In this document: piece by piece, positions 18,857-27,691 of the stretch | Layout: each line of letters opens with the position of its first letter | How positions within the stretch are numbered: the stretch's first letter is position 1 | DNA from: Acidobacteriota bacterium | GTDB taxonomy: Bacteria > Acidobacteriota > Terriglobia > Terriglobales > Acidobacteriaceae | Assembly: GCA_021803035.1 (NCBI GenBank) | Contig: JAJZME010000012.1 | Span: 118,237-182,236 of the forward strand | DNA: 64,000 bases | Direction of reading: 5' to 3' | The notes under the pieces: generated by a model | What the model was told of the DNA's origin: nothing | The model's input: only the letters and a program-made list of their open reading frames with translations | The model's database searches: none | Position numbers and translations under genes: made by a program

Positions 18857-19326
18857 TTTGTCCCTCCCGCATCGATGGCCGGACTATGTGGGTTGTGACA
18901 GGTTTCGCACGCGATGCCGTTGGCGTGTTCCGCCGCGTTGACCTGCGGAAAGCTTTTCGGCTTGGCGGCGCTGGCCGCGTGGCAGCGCACGCACAACACC
19001 GCCGTATTGAGCTTGACGGGCACGACATTGATGGGATCGAGCACGTGCTTTTCCAGGGCTCCATGGCAGGCCTCGCAGTTGACGCCCGCATGCATGCCCT
19101 TGCTCTTCACGGCCTGAATGTCGGAGTGGCAGCTTATGCATGCCTGGTGACCGGCATAGTGCAGCGGGAGAGCGGCAATCTGAGGGATGGCCGCAGCCCG
19201 GTAATGTCCGTACTCGCCAAATGATTTGGGGACGATGAAGCCGCGAACGACCAGAAAGACCAGGATCGCGATCACGAAGAGCCCCGCAAACCGGAACAGA
19301 TGTTCTATATCCTTAAACCCATTCAT
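18853..19326 (-). CDS. Membrane-anchored tetrahaem cytochrome c
   Basis: A 157-residue protein with one N-terminal membrane anchor (FAGLFVIAILVFLVVRGFIV) and four c-type haem sites: CISCH, CEACH, CVRCH and CETCH. Extra His residues (LPLHYAGH, GMHAG, AEHANG) could serve as distal ligands. ATG 19326 is chosen because a GGGGGA ribosome site lies 9 bases upstream; starting at 19443 would add 39 non-homologous residues. First gene of the operon with the FeS and NrfD subunits. Confidence 0.9.
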   Translation of the reverse strand: MNGFKDIEHLFRFAGLFVIAILVFLVVRGFIVPKSFGEYGHYRAAAIPQIAALPLHYAGHQACISCHSDIQAVKSKGMHAGVNCEACHGALEKHVLDPINVVPVKLNTAVLCVRCHAASAAKPKSFPQVNAAEHANGIACETCHNPHSPAIDAGGTK

Positions 19327-19720
19327 TAAGCCCAATCCCCCCTTGAAACGCTTCTGGGCGATTCGCACGTATTGCAATGTGGTGTGGAACTTGACAGCCA
19401 AGGTACAGGAGGCAGAAGTACGACTGTATGTGAGATAAAGCACGCAGGGATGTGATGAATAACACTTACCGATCGAAGACTGGCGGGTATATGGTGATCG
19501 GCAACACGTCTGTAGGCACGTTACGGGCTGGATGAGGCGGCGACGCGGAATGACGGGCCGCGGGTGGGAGAAGCGGCGGACCGTCCGAGCTAGTGGGGAG
19601 ATGTTTCAGGGGAGAATGGCGACGGTACAGAAGGGGAAAAGCAGGCGGCTCTTTCACTGTGGAAGGTGAAATTGCCGCCCAGGGTTTGCGCGATGCGCGC
19701 ATGCCGGAGTGGCTATTTGG
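19327..19720. other. Intergenic region, no gene seen
   Basis: A 394-base gap that should contain the promoter of the cytochrome operon near its left side. No convincing coding sequence, RNA gene or clear repeat was recognised. Confidence 0.5.
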
Positions 19721-20566
19721 TTAGAAGCCGGCCCGCATCTCGCTGTGCTCGACTTGCGCCACCTGGATCCGCGCCAGGGTCACGGGCTCATCGTAATGGC
19801 GGGCGACAAGGTTCGCCGCCTCGGTGTTATTGATGTACGGCCGCACCTGGGCCAGCTTGACGTGGGCCGCCGCGGCCATGCTCGCCACCTGCGTTTTGGA
19901 AGAGGCGGATTGCACCAGCGCGAGGATCGCGGTTACGGCGGTCGCCACTGCCTGAATCGACGTCAGGGCGCGCTGCTGGCTGGCGGAGTCGACGATCTTT
20001 GCCGCCTGTAGCAGCGCCGTATTCACCTGCTGCTGAAAGGTCACAACCTGCGTCTGCAACTGGGCCAATGTGGCCGCCGAGGGATTGGCGAGATAGGCTT
20101 TGGCCTGCGTCACCAGCAGGTTCGACGCGGCGTCGAAGCCGGCCGTGGCTTGCGAGAAAGCAGCCGCATCCCTGGGCGCCAGTTCCGCGCCAGTCACGTC
20201 GACGGTGGCCACGGCGCTCTGCAGCGAGGGCGTCCAGTTGACGATGTTCCGCGCCGCGCTGGTTCCCGAACAGCCGGCCGTCCAGGTAAGCTGCACGAGC
20301 AGCGCAATCAGCATCCAGGCGCCCAGTTTGGATTGGAGGCCCGCGGAGTGCCCGCTTTGCTGACTCGCCGATGAGCCGGGATCTTTGGCGACCAGGCCCA
20401 GCAGCGCTGTGGCCAGCGCGCCGGCCAGAGTTACGACGGTGCCGGTGCCGGCCTTGCCCAGCGTGACGCCCTGCTGTGAAAGAACGCCGGCGACAGTAGC
20501 CGCCGCAATCAGCAGCCCGGAGATTGACGTTTTGGGATGCATCCAGATGTTTGCTATTGATTTCAT
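19721..20566 (-). CDS. Membrane protein with internal lipobox (holin-like head, lipoprotein-like tail)
   Basis: A 281-residue protein. Residues 1-65 resemble a small two-helix holin-like protein (MHPKTSISGLLIAAATVAGVL, TLAGALATALLGLVAKDP). After a Ser/Gln linker, a second hydrophobic segment ends like a lipoprotein signal (MLIALLVQLTWTAGCSG), followed by an Ala/Gln-rich helical tail. This looks like two secreted parts in one frame. AAGGAG lies 9 bases upstream of ATG 20566. With the small gene just upstream it might be a phage lysis remnant, but no endolysin is present; function unproven. Confidence 0.55.
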   Translation of the reverse strand: MKSIANIWMHPKTSISGLLIAAATVAGVLSQQGVTLGKAGTGTVVTLAGALATALLGLVAKDPGSSASQQSGHSAGLQSKLGAWMLIALLVQLTWTAGCSGTSAARNIVNWTPSLQSAVATVDVTGAELAPRDAAAFSQATAGFDAASNLLVTQAKAYLANPSAATLAQLQTQVVTFQQQVNTALLQAAKIVDSASQQRALTSIQAVATAVTAILALVQSASSKTQVASMAAAAHVKLAQVRPYINNTEAANLVARHYDEPVTLARIQVAQVEHSEMRAGF

Positions 20567-20634
20567 GCGCAACAACTCCTTTGTTTGAAAAGCGTGATGG
20601 AAGAGCGTCTTGTCCCGCGCCGGATGGGATGCCA

Positions 20635-20913
20635 TCAGAACCTGACGCCCAGGCTGCTTAGAAAAGCCTTCACTTCAGGCCATGCAGCCGCCAGATCCGC
20701 GGCGGTCTGGACGTCAAGCGCGATATTGAGAGGGTTGGCGGCCGCGGCGGCCAGATCGGTGAGGGGCTGGTCGACTGCGCCGACGAGCGTGGCGAGCGCG
20801 GCAATGACAACCGGCGCGGCACGCAGCGATTTGTTCGCGCCGATGAGCCATCGCAGGGCGTCGTCGGCGCCGATCTCAACACCCTTTTTGAGGTTGATAA
20901 GCAGGTTTGCCAC
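20635..20913 (-). CDS. Small hypothetical protein
   Basis: A 92-residue, Ala/Leu-rich, largely helical protein (LLINLKKGVEIGADDALRWLIG ... PEVKAFLSSLGVRF). GTG 20913 follows AAGGAAA at a suitable distance; ATG 20949 is possible, and a much longer Arg-rich extension to 21129 looks non-coding. It ends 68 bases before the holin/lipoprotein-like gene and is probably co-transcribed with it. Not recognised. Confidence 0.5.
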   Translation of the reverse strand: MANLLINLKKGVEIGADDALRWLIGANKSLRAAPVVIAALATLVGAVDQPLTDLAAAAANPLNIALDVQTAADLAAAWPEVKAFLSSLGVRF

Positions 20914-21163
20914 AGCAATGTTTCCTTGGTGGTGCCAGCGGCCGGCCATGAGCAACCGGCCGCCAGGCTCAGGTTCGAAGGCAACTCGAGGTCCGGATGC
21001 CGCCGTGGTTCCGGTCCTGCATCTGGTGGAGCGCTGCTTCGAGGCCGGCAAACGCGGTCCCGCGCCCTGGCGCCATCTGCAAACAGGAGAGGGCGTACTC
21101 ATTCGCCCGGCGCGGCACTTCCGCGGCATGTCCAGCCACCTATAAGGCTAGGCAATTGAGGGT

Positions 21164-21177
21164 AAATTCCCTGCAAA
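21164..21177. repeat. Intergenic repeat core, copy 3
   Basis: AAATTCCCTGCAAA, followed by AGCAGCGGAAAAATAAG, a diverged version of the A-rich tail of copies 1 and 4. It lies in the 21130-21512 gap. Confidence 0.45.
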
Positions 21178-21326
21178 AGCAGCGGAAAAATAAGTTTTGT
21201 GTTTTTAATGAGATACAGTCATGGACGGCGCGCGAGCACTTGACAAGAATTTGCGGTGGGCTGCACTGGTGTGGGCCGGCATATATTTGCGGCACGATCC
21301 GAAAGGCACTGGCATAGAGCGTGGCA

Positions 21327-21480
21327 AGGGCTAAAGCTTGTGGCAAAAGTCACGATTCCAGGAAACCTATCCCTCAGCGGCTAAAACCGCACTCGTTTCA
21401 GGCTACTTACGTCACGACTAAAGTCGTGCTCTTTTAAAACCAGACTTTTACCACGGGCTGCTAAAGCCCCATTTTTGGGG
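21327..21480. repeat. Cluster of CTAAA-loop palindromes
   Basis: Four short hairpins share a CTAAA loop: AAGGGCTAAAGCTT (21327), GCGGCTAAAACCGC (21377-21390), CACGACTAAAGTCGTG (21413-21428) and GGGCTGCTAAAGCCC (21455-21469), the last running into CCCCATTTTTGGGG. Stems differ but the loop is kept, the mark of structured intergenic repeats. The rest of the 21130-21512 gap holds no gene. Confidence 0.6.
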
Positions 21481-21512
21481 ATTTCGGACCCACTGGGTAT
21501 AACTTCAAGCGG

Positions 21513-21785
21513 TCAGAGACCGAGTGCCTGCTCTCTGTCTTTGCGCAGGTCTTCCATCACCGACTGGATCAGCGTTTTGGCCGCCTCCATGCCGCCCAGC
21601 ACGGCCTGCAGGTCGAGGGCGGGTTGGGACGGGTTGCGGCTGGAGGTGCAGTAGACGCCGTGCTGCCCGACCAGGATCAGGGCGTCGGTCAGGATGTCGA
21701 GGGCTACGGCCAGCCGGCCGCGCTCGATGCCCATCATCATTTCGTAGTGCTGCAGCTCCGTCCGTTTCTCGTCAAAGACATTCAT
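21513..21785 (-). CDS. Small hypothetical protein
   Basis: A 90-residue soluble, mainly helical protein: MNVFDEKRTELQHYEMMMGIE ... MEDLRKDREQALGL. No motif, signal or membrane segment was recognised. It is a single gene divergent from the ArsR-type regulator. Composition matches the surrounding genome, so it is likely a real resident gene. Confidence 0.6.
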   Translation of the reverse strand: MNVFDEKRTELQHYEMMMGIERGRLAVALDILTDALILVGQHGVYCTSSRNPSQPALDLQAVLGGMEAAKTLIQSVMEDLRKDREQALGL

Positions 21786-21861
21786 TCTTCCAGCCTAATT
21801 GAACGGCGGGCAGCGCGTTGCCGCCGCACTTGCGCTGGGCGATCTGTCATTCCGAGGAAAA

Positions 21862-21932
21862 GCAACCAAAAAGTTGCATGATTTTCGTGCTCATTCTTCC
21901 TGAGTTCGGCTAATATGCAACCTATGGGTTGC
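21862..21932. promoter_or_regulatory. Paired operator palindromes upstream of the ArsR-type regulator
   Basis: Two related inverted repeats: GCAACCAAAAAGTTGC (21862-21877) and GCAACCTATGGGTTGC (21917-21932), 55 bases apart, about five helical turns. TAATAT at 21911 touches the second and could be a -10 box. The next gene is an ArsR-family regulator starting 44 bases further on, so autorepression through these sites is likely. Confidence 0.65.
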
Positions 21933-21975
21933 TTAAAAATGACTGCCAATCCCCAGATGAGGAAGATCGCGAGCC

Positions 21976-22323
21976 ATGGCGAAGAAGAACCATAAGCGCA
22001 AGGGCGCGAAACGTCACGAGCGGGTGCTGGCCTTTGGCGCGCTGGGCGAGGAGACTCGCCTGCGCCTGGTGTCGGACCTCAGTGCCGGCGAGCCTGCCTC
22101 CATAGCGCAGCTCACCCAGGGAACGCACCTGACCCGGCAGGCGGTCACCAAGCACCTGCGCGTGCTCGAGCGCGCGGGCATCGTGCGCGGGATGCGTTTG
22201 GGCCGGGAGAGCCTCTTTGTATTCGATCCGCGGCCCATGGACGAGCTGCGCGAGTATCTTGAGCGGCTGCTGCGCCGCCGGGACGAAGCTCCGGCGCAGT
22301 TCAAGCCGCCAGCGGAAAATTGA
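21976..22323 (+). CDS. ArsR-family winged-helix transcriptional regulator
   Basis: A 115-residue regulator. A basic start (MAKKNHKRKGAKRHERVL) is followed by the ArsR-type HTH: LGEETRLRLVSDLSAGEPASIAQL and LTRQAVTKHLRVLERAGIV, then the wing (GMRLGRESLFVFD) and a short helical C-terminus. No Cys metal-sensing pair is present, so it probably senses something other than a thiophilic metal or acts without ligand. No target gene is adjacent except the S1 gene 65 bases downstream. Confidence 0.88.
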   Translation: MAKKNHKRKGAKRHERVLAFGALGEETRLRLVSDLSAGEPASIAQLTQGTHLTRQAVTKHLRVLERAGIVRGMRLGRESLFVFDPRPMDELREYLERLLRRRDEAPAQFKPPAEN

Positions 22324-22388
22324 GCGCACCGGCGGCCGCGGGAGGCCGTCCTGCGGGGCGCCGTGGGACAATGGAACCATAACCCGCT

Positions 22389-24095
22389 ATGACCGACGAA
22401 ACCCGCCCCGAGCCCGAACTGAATCAGGAAGATAACTCCGAAGCCACCGAATCGTTTGCCGACGCGCTCAGCGCCTTCGAGCGCACGCACACGCACCACG
22501 CCGAGCAAGGCGCAAAGCAGCTTGAAGGCACGGTCGTTTCGCTCAGCGCCGAGCAGGTTTTTCTCGACATCGGCTACAAGACCGAGGGCGTTTTGCCGCG
22601 CTCGGCCTTTCCGGACAATGCCGAGGGCGTCAAGCCTGGTGATGTTGTTCCGGTATCCGTCACCGGCCGCAACGAGGAACACTACTACGAGCTGTCGCGC
22701 TTTAAGGTAGCTCAGCCGCGCGACTGGTCGGCGCTGGAAGCGGCCTTTGCGCAAAAGCTGGCCGTGGCCGGCACGGTAACGGCGGTGGTGAAGGGCGGTT
22801 TGAGCGTCGATGTGGGCGTGCGCGCCTTTATGCCGGCCAGCCGGAGCGGCACGCACGATGCCGCGGAACTGGAGGCGCTGGTGGGGCAGCAGATCACCTG
22901 CCGCATCACCAAGCTCGACGTGGCCGATGAGAACGTGGTGGTGGATCGCCGCGTGGTGCTGGAAGAGCAGGCGCGCAGCGAACTGGAAGCCCGGCGGGCC
23001 GCGCTTGAAGCGGGCTCGACGGTCCCCGGCACGGTGCGCAGCCTGGCGCCCTATGGCGCGTTTGTGGACCTGGGCGGCATCGATGGCCTGCTGCACATCA
23101 GCGATATGGCGTACAGCCGCGTGAGCAAGCCGGAAGATGTGTTGTCGGTGGGCCAGCAGATTCAGGTGCGCATCCTCAAGATTGATCCGGAGACCAGGAA
23201 GATTTCGCTGGGCCTCAAGCAGCTTCAGCCCGAGCCGTGGCAAACCGTGCCGGAACGCTACCAGCAGGGCCAGCGCGTCAGCGGCGCGGTTTCGCGGCTC
23301 ACCGACTTTGGCGCGTTTGTCGAACTTGAGCCGGGGGTCGAGGGAATGGTCCATGTCTCCGAGATGTCGTGGGCCAGAAAGGTGCGTCACCCGTCGGACC
23401 TGCTCAAGACCGGCGACCGCGTGGATGCCGTAATTCTCTCCATCAAGCCGGAGGAGCGGCGCATTGCGCTGGGACTGAAGCAGACGCTGGCCGATCCGTG
23501 GCTGGAGGCGCAGCACAAGTTTCCGGCCGGCTCGCAGGTGGAGGGGCCGGTAACCAAGATCATGAACTTCGGCGCGTTTGTGCAGGTTGCCGAGGGCGTG
23601 GAAGGGCTGGTGCATATCAGCGAGATCGTTGCCGACCGCCGACTGAACCACCCCAGCGACGTGCTGCGCGCCGGGCAGGTGGTGAAGGCGATGGTGCTGG
23701 CCATCGATGCGGAGAAGCGCCAGATGAGGCTGTCGATGAAGCAGCTGATTCCGACGAGCCTGGATGAGTACATCGCCGAGCACAAGGCGGGGGACAAGGT
23801 CTCGGGCCGGGTGGTGGAATTGTCAGGCGGCAGCGCGGTTGTGGAATTGGGCGAGGGCATTCGCGCCACCTGCCGCGTGGCGGGCGGTGCGGGCAAGGCC
23901 GCGGCTTCAGTTGCCGCGGCGCCGGCGCAGGAAGCCGACCTGTCCAGCCTGACCTCGATGCTGCAGGATCGCTGGAAGGGCAAAGCGCGGGCGGATTCTG
24001 GCCAGCCCGAAGCGCTCGCGGAGGGGCAGATTCGCGGCTTCAGGATCGCGAAGGTGGATGCGGAGGCGAAGAGGATTGAAGTGGAACTGGCGTAA
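22389..24095 (+). CDS. rpsA: Ribosomal protein S1 homologue
   Basis: A 568-residue RNA-binding protein that helps load mRNA on the 30S subunit. It contains about five S1 domains after an acidic leader: roughly 45-108, 123-190, 210-280, 296-366 and 382-453, with repeated blocks GAFVDLGGIDGLLHISDM, GAFVELEPGVEGMVHVSEM and GAFVQVAEGVEGLVHISEI. The C-terminal domain is degenerate with an Ala-rich insert. Length matches a long S1. The ATG gives the expected acidic start MTDETRPEPELNQED. Confidence 0.95.
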   Translation: MTDETRPEPELNQEDNSEATESFADALSAFERTHTHHAEQGAKQLEGTVVSLSAEQVFLDIGYKTEGVLPRSAFPDNAEGVKPGDVVPVSVTGRNEEHYYELSRFKVAQPRDWSALEAAFAQKLAVAGTVTAVVKGGLSVDVGVRAFMPASRSGTHDAAELEALVGQQITCRITKLDVADENVVVDRRVVLEEQARSELEARRAALEAGSTVPGTVRSLAPYGAFVDLGGIDGLLHISDMAYSRVSKPEDVLSVGQQIQVRILKIDPETRKISLGLKQLQPEPWQTVPERYQQGQRVSGAVSRLTDFGAFVELEPGVEGMVHVSEMSWARKVRHPSDLLKTGDRVDAVILSIKPEERRIALGLKQTLADPWLEAQHKFPAGSQVEGPVTKIMNFGAFVQVAEGVEGLVHISEIVADRRLNHPSDVLRAGQVVKAMVLAIDAEKRQMRLSMKQLIPTSLDEYIAEHKAGDKVSGRVVELSGGSAVVELGEGIRATCRVAGGAGKAAASVAAAPAQEADLSSLTSMLQDRWKGKARADSGQPEALAEGQIRGFRIAKVDAEAKRIEVELA

Positions 24096-24269
24096 GCGGC
24101 TGGGGCCATGCGCCTTCGTTATTGCGGCCAGGACTCCGCCTGGTGGATGGAGTTGAAGGGCGGATGTACGAGATTTGAATTGCCCTGAAAGCTCCCGGCC
24201 TTCGGCGGGTTCCCTGCCGCCTTTGCCGTAAAGCCGATCTTCAATGGGAAGCGCAGTCTTCTGCGCCGC

Positions 24270-25052
24270 TCATTTCGCTACAGTCAGCCGCACGATTGTG
24301 TTTTGCTCGACGCGCATGCCCGCGGCAGGATCCTGCGCGATCACCGAACCGGGCTTTACCGGCGGCGTGGGCGGTGCGTTCGCGGCGCCCACAGGTTCAA
24401 TCGGAACGTCCGTAAACTCCGGCGGGGCGGTCTTGATGCCGACCCTGGCAAGCGCGGCCTCGGCGCTCGCCAGCGTCCAGCCGGTCAGGTTGGGCATGAC
24501 CCAGCCGTCGGGGGCTTCATCGGAGGGCGCGGCGACCAGCAAGCTGACGGTGGGCCGCTCGATGTCCTGCGCATGCGGCGGGGGATCCTGGGCAATGACG
24601 GTTCCCGGGACGGCGCCGGCGTAAGGCAGTTGCGCCACCGTGCCTACTTCCAGGCCGGCGCGCCGCAATTCAAGCTGGGCAACGCGCTTCGCTTCGCCCA
24701 CGGTATTGGGGATGTCGACCGTTTGCGGTCCGAGGCTCTCCGCCACGCGCACGGTCCAGGCGTGGCGCACCAGGGTTCCGGGGGCGGGTGACTGGGTGAG
24801 GATGTGCCCGGTGGTGACCTCGCCGGAGTAGTAGTGGTTGTCCACATGGAGCTTGAGGCCGAGGCCGGATGTTTCGCGGCGCGCGGCGGCCACGGTCATG
24901 CCTTTGAGCGCCGGGACCTGCACTTCCGTACCGTGAATGGCGAAATGCATGGTCAGGATCGCCGACAAGAGCGCCACCGCAACCAGAAGCATGAGCAGCG
25001 AGGCCACGCGAAAGAAACCGGCGATCCAACGGGCATTCATGGTTGCGGCCAA
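24270..25052 (-). CDS. Membrane-anchored PASTA domain protein
   Basis: A 260-residue protein with one N-terminal TM helix (FFRVASLLMLLVAVALLSAI) and three PASTA repeats, about 45-107, 112-178 and 188-258. Each shows the usual phrases such as TVAAARRETSGLGLKLHVDN, GHILTQSPAPGTLV and GSVIAQDPAAGM. PASTA domains bind muropeptides or beta-lactam-like ligands and usually sit on Ser/Thr kinases or PBPs; no kinase domain is attached here. It follows the CDF transporter gene by 24 bases. Confidence 0.9.
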   Translation of the reverse strand: MAATMNARWIAGFFRVASLLMLLVAVALLSAILTMHFAIHGTEVQVPALKGMTVAAARRETSGLGLKLHVDNHYYSGEVTTGHILTQSPAPGTLVRHAWTVRVAESLGPQTVDIPNTVGEAKRVAQLELRRAGLEVGTVAQLPYAGAVPGTVIAQDPPPHAQDIERPTVSLLVAAPSDEAPDGWVMPNLTGWTLASAEAALARVGIKTAPPEFTDVPIEPVGAANAPPTPPVKPGSVIAQDPAAGMRVEQNTIVRLTVAK

Positions 25053-25076
25053 CCCTCGGCAATACGAAGTTACACT

Positions 25077-26504
25077 CTACCGCGTATTATCCGTCACCGG
25101 CTCGGGATGAATGGTCACGCGGTGCACTTCAGGGCAGGCAAGCTTGAAGCGGTCTTCGAGGGCTGTGATCGCCTGGTGAACGCGCTGCATGGTCAGGTCG
25201 TCGGGCAGCGTGCAGTGGCAGGAGAGGTCGATGTGTTCGCCGGTGCGGCTCACCTTGATCTCGTGGACATCCACAACTTCCGGAATCTGTTGGGCGGCGG
25301 CGCGCAGCGCCTGCTCGATGCGGCGGTCCTCTTCGACCATTTCCTCGGGCTGCTCGATGGTGGCCGGCTCACTTTCAATATGCGTAAGCACGGAGCCGAT
25401 TTCGGGGGCGGCGCGCAGGATTTCGGCCTCCAGGGCGGTAACAAAGCCGTGCGCCTCGCTGAGGGGCATGTTTTCGTCCAGCTCCACATGTTGCTCGACG
25501 CGCAGGCGGCCGTGATGCGACTGCACGCTGAGCTCGTGGACGCTGATATTGTTGCGCGCAGCCACGGCGCGCACGCGGTCAAAGATGCTTTCGGCACGGG
25601 CCTCGCGGGGCGCGGTGTGGATGACCACGTCGGCGCCGGGCAGGGCGCGGTGGACGGCTTCCGTGGCGGCGCGCACCAGTTCGTCGGTGTGTTCGAAGGT
25701 GTAACGGCGGGGCAGGGCCAGCGTCAGGTCAGCAAAGTAGCCGGCTCCGGCGCGGCGCACCCGGGCCTGTTCGACGGCGAGCACGCCGGGAACCTGCTCG
25801 ACTTCGCTAACGATGCGGCGGCTGGTCTCGACGGGGACTTCGTCGAGCAGCGCGCTGATTGCCTCGTGGCCCAGGCGCCCGGTCATGCGCAGAATCATGA
25901 ATGAAACCAGCAGCGCAGCCACGGGGTCGGCGAAGCGCAGGGCAGCGATGTCGTAGCGGGCGCCGATCCAGTTGGCGCCCAGACCGGCCAGCACTGCCAC
26001 GGACGCCCAGATGTCGCTGGAGAAGTGAAACGCATCGGTGGCCAGCGCGGGCGAACCCGTGCGCCCGGCCACCGCGCGCAGCTTCCGCGAACGCCAGAGA
26101 TCGACGGAGATGGAAGTCAGGAGCACCAGAACCGGCCACAGGAATTGATGGACCGCGACGGTACCCTGGACCATGCGGTTGACGGCTTCCCAGATGATCC
26201 ACGCGCTGGAGGCTACCATCAGGATGACTTCAGTGAAGGCGGAGAGATTTTCAAACTTGCCGTGGCCGTAGGTGTGGTCTTCGTCGGCAGGCATGTCGCT
26301 GACCCGGACCGAAAAATAGGTGAGCGCCGCGCCGGCCAGATCCAGGCCGGAGTGGGCTGCGTCCGAGAGCACGCCCAGCGATCCGGAGACGATGCCGGCC
26401 GCGAGCTTGAGCAGTGTCATGACCGCCGCGGCCAGCATGGAGTGCCGTGCCACACGGCGCTTTTCGGAGGAAAAACCGGCCAAGCTGGAGACGGCGGAAG
26501 TCAT
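25077..26504 (-). CDS. Cation diffusion facilitator with tandem C-terminal dimerisation domains
   Basis: A 475-residue divalent-metal/proton antiporter. The six-helix domain (about 10-205) has metal-site phrases LGVLSDAAHSGLDLAGAAL and DEDHTYGHGKFENLSAF. The usual zinc-transporter dimerisation domain follows (about 205-290), and two further similar ferredoxin-like domains extend to the end (VHELSVQSHHGRLRVEQHVEL and VHEIKVSRTGEHIDLSCHCTL). Ordinary CDFs have one such domain and about 300 residues. ATG 26504 starts 7 bases after the methyltransferase stop. Confidence 0.9.
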   Translation of the reverse strand: MTSAVSSLAGFSSEKRRVARHSMLAAAVMTLLKLAAGIVSGSLGVLSDAAHSGLDLAGAALTYFSVRVSDMPADEDHTYGHGKFENLSAFTEVILMVASSAWIIWEAVNRMVQGTVAVHQFLWPVLVLLTSISVDLWRSRKLRAVAGRTGSPALATDAFHFSSDIWASVAVLAGLGANWIGARYDIAALRFADPVAALLVSFMILRMTGRLGHEAISALLDEVPVETSRRIVSEVEQVPGVLAVEQARVRRAGAGYFADLTLALPRRYTFEHTDELVRAATEAVHRALPGADVVIHTAPREARAESIFDRVRAVAARNNISVHELSVQSHHGRLRVEQHVELDENMPLSEAHGFVTALEAEILRAAPEIGSVLTHIESEPATIEQPEEMVEEDRRIEQALRAAAQQIPEVVDVHEIKVSRTGEHIDLSCHCTLPDDLTMQRVHQAITALEDRFKLACPEVHRVTIHPEPVTDNTR

Positions 26505-26511
26505 TTCGCTT

Positions 26512-27306
26512 TCAGAGTACAGTTGGCCGCGCCGCCGTGTACAACCCGGCAATGCCAAAGGTGTAGGGCTGCCAGGCGCAGGCGGAGTATCCGGTGGCGC
26601 GCATGAGATCGAGCATCCGGGCGGGCGCGGGGAATCGGCCTACGGAGGCGGGCAGGTAGTTGTAAGGCCCTTGTTTGCCGCAGATAGCGCGGCCGATGGC
26701 CGGCAACACGCGGTGGAAGTAGACGGCGTAGACCTGGCCGAGGAAGCCGCCGGGCTCACTGAACTCCAGGATCCCTAACTGGCCGCCGGGCTTGAGCACG
26801 CGATGAAACTCCCGGAGTCCGGCCTCATAGTTGGCGAGGTTGCGGAAGCCGAAGGCAGTGACAATCAGATCGAGTGACGCGTCGCGGAGCGGCAGGTGCA
26901 GAGCGTCGGCCTCCAGCGGGACAGCGTAGGGAGCTTGCATGGTGCGGCCTGCGGGCGTTTCGCTGAGGCGGGCCTGCTGGCCGAACTTGCGGACGCCGCG
27001 GGCGAGCATGGCGCGGGCAAAATCGGCGGCCAGCACCGGTTGCGCTCCCTGCGGCCGCAGCTTGAGCAGGGCCATGGTCATGTCGCCGGTGCCGCAGCAG
27101 ATGTCGAGGACGGCGGCTTCCGGCCGGTCAAGAATGGCGCGGAAGTGTCGCGCCGCGCGCCGCCACCAAAGCCGGTCGATGTTGGCGCTGAGCACGTGGT
27201 TCAGCAGGTCGTAGCGCGGGGCGATGGAGTCGAACATCTGCCGCACGGCCTGTGCCGCGGCTGCTTCATCGGTTGCGCCGAGCGGCTTGGCTCCGGTTGC
27301 GGACAT
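26512..27306 (-). CDS. Ubiquinone/menaquinone biosynthesis C-methyltransferase
   Basis: SAM-dependent enzyme that methylates the quinone ring (UbiE/MenG family), 264 residues. Motif I is VLDICCGTGDMTMALL; family signatures MFDSIAPRYDLLNHVLSANIDRLWWRR and TAFGFRNLANYEAGLREFHRVLKPGGQLGILEFSEPGG (given as key phrases) are intact. Whether it acts on ubi- or menaquinone precursors is not shown; menaquinone fits the likely phylum. ATG 27306 has GAGG 10 bases upstream. First gene of the pair with the CDF transporter. Confidence 0.93.
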   Translation of the reverse strand: MSATGAKPLGATDEAAAAQAVRQMFDSIAPRYDLLNHVLSANIDRLWWRRAARHFRAILDRPEAAVLDICCGTGDMTMALLKLRPQGAQPVLAADFARAMLARGVRKFGQQARLSETPAGRTMQAPYAVPLEADALHLPLRDASLDLIVTAFGFRNLANYEAGLREFHRVLKPGGQLGILEFSEPGGFLGQVYAVYFHRVLPAIGRAICGKQGPYNYLPASVGRFPAPARMLDLMRATGYSACAWQPYTFGIAGLYTAARPTVL

Positions 27307-27691
27307 GCGTGGCTTACCTCGTAGCATCGCGGAAAGATGGGCGGTCCGGCAATGGGGTTCACAAGAGGCCGCCTCTCTATCTTATAGGGTTGGAAGGGCA
27401 TTTTCGGAGTGCGCGGGCGGAACGGTGCTGCTTCGCGGGAGGATACGGTTGCCATGGCGAGAGAGCCGATGGCGGAGCGTTTCCTCGCGGTTTGGGATGC
27501 GACCCCATCGGCCTCGGAGGATGGGTGGTTGGCTTTTATTCCGAACCGCGATCGACCAAAGCTCATCGATTTACGAGAGAGCGGGGAAAGAGGCGGTAGC
27601 CTGCGGCCGCAGAATGCTGCGGCGAACCGCGCTCAGGATGCTCCGCGGCGGCCCTGCATGGGGCCGCAGATGCGCTGCTGTGGGGGAGCGT
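27307..27691. other. Intergenic region, no gene seen
   Basis: A 385-base gap between two minus-strand genes. Open frames exist on the plus strand but have Arg/Gly-rich, shadow-like composition and no ribosome site. It should hold the promoter of the methyltransferase-CDF-PASTA run. Confidence 0.5.
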
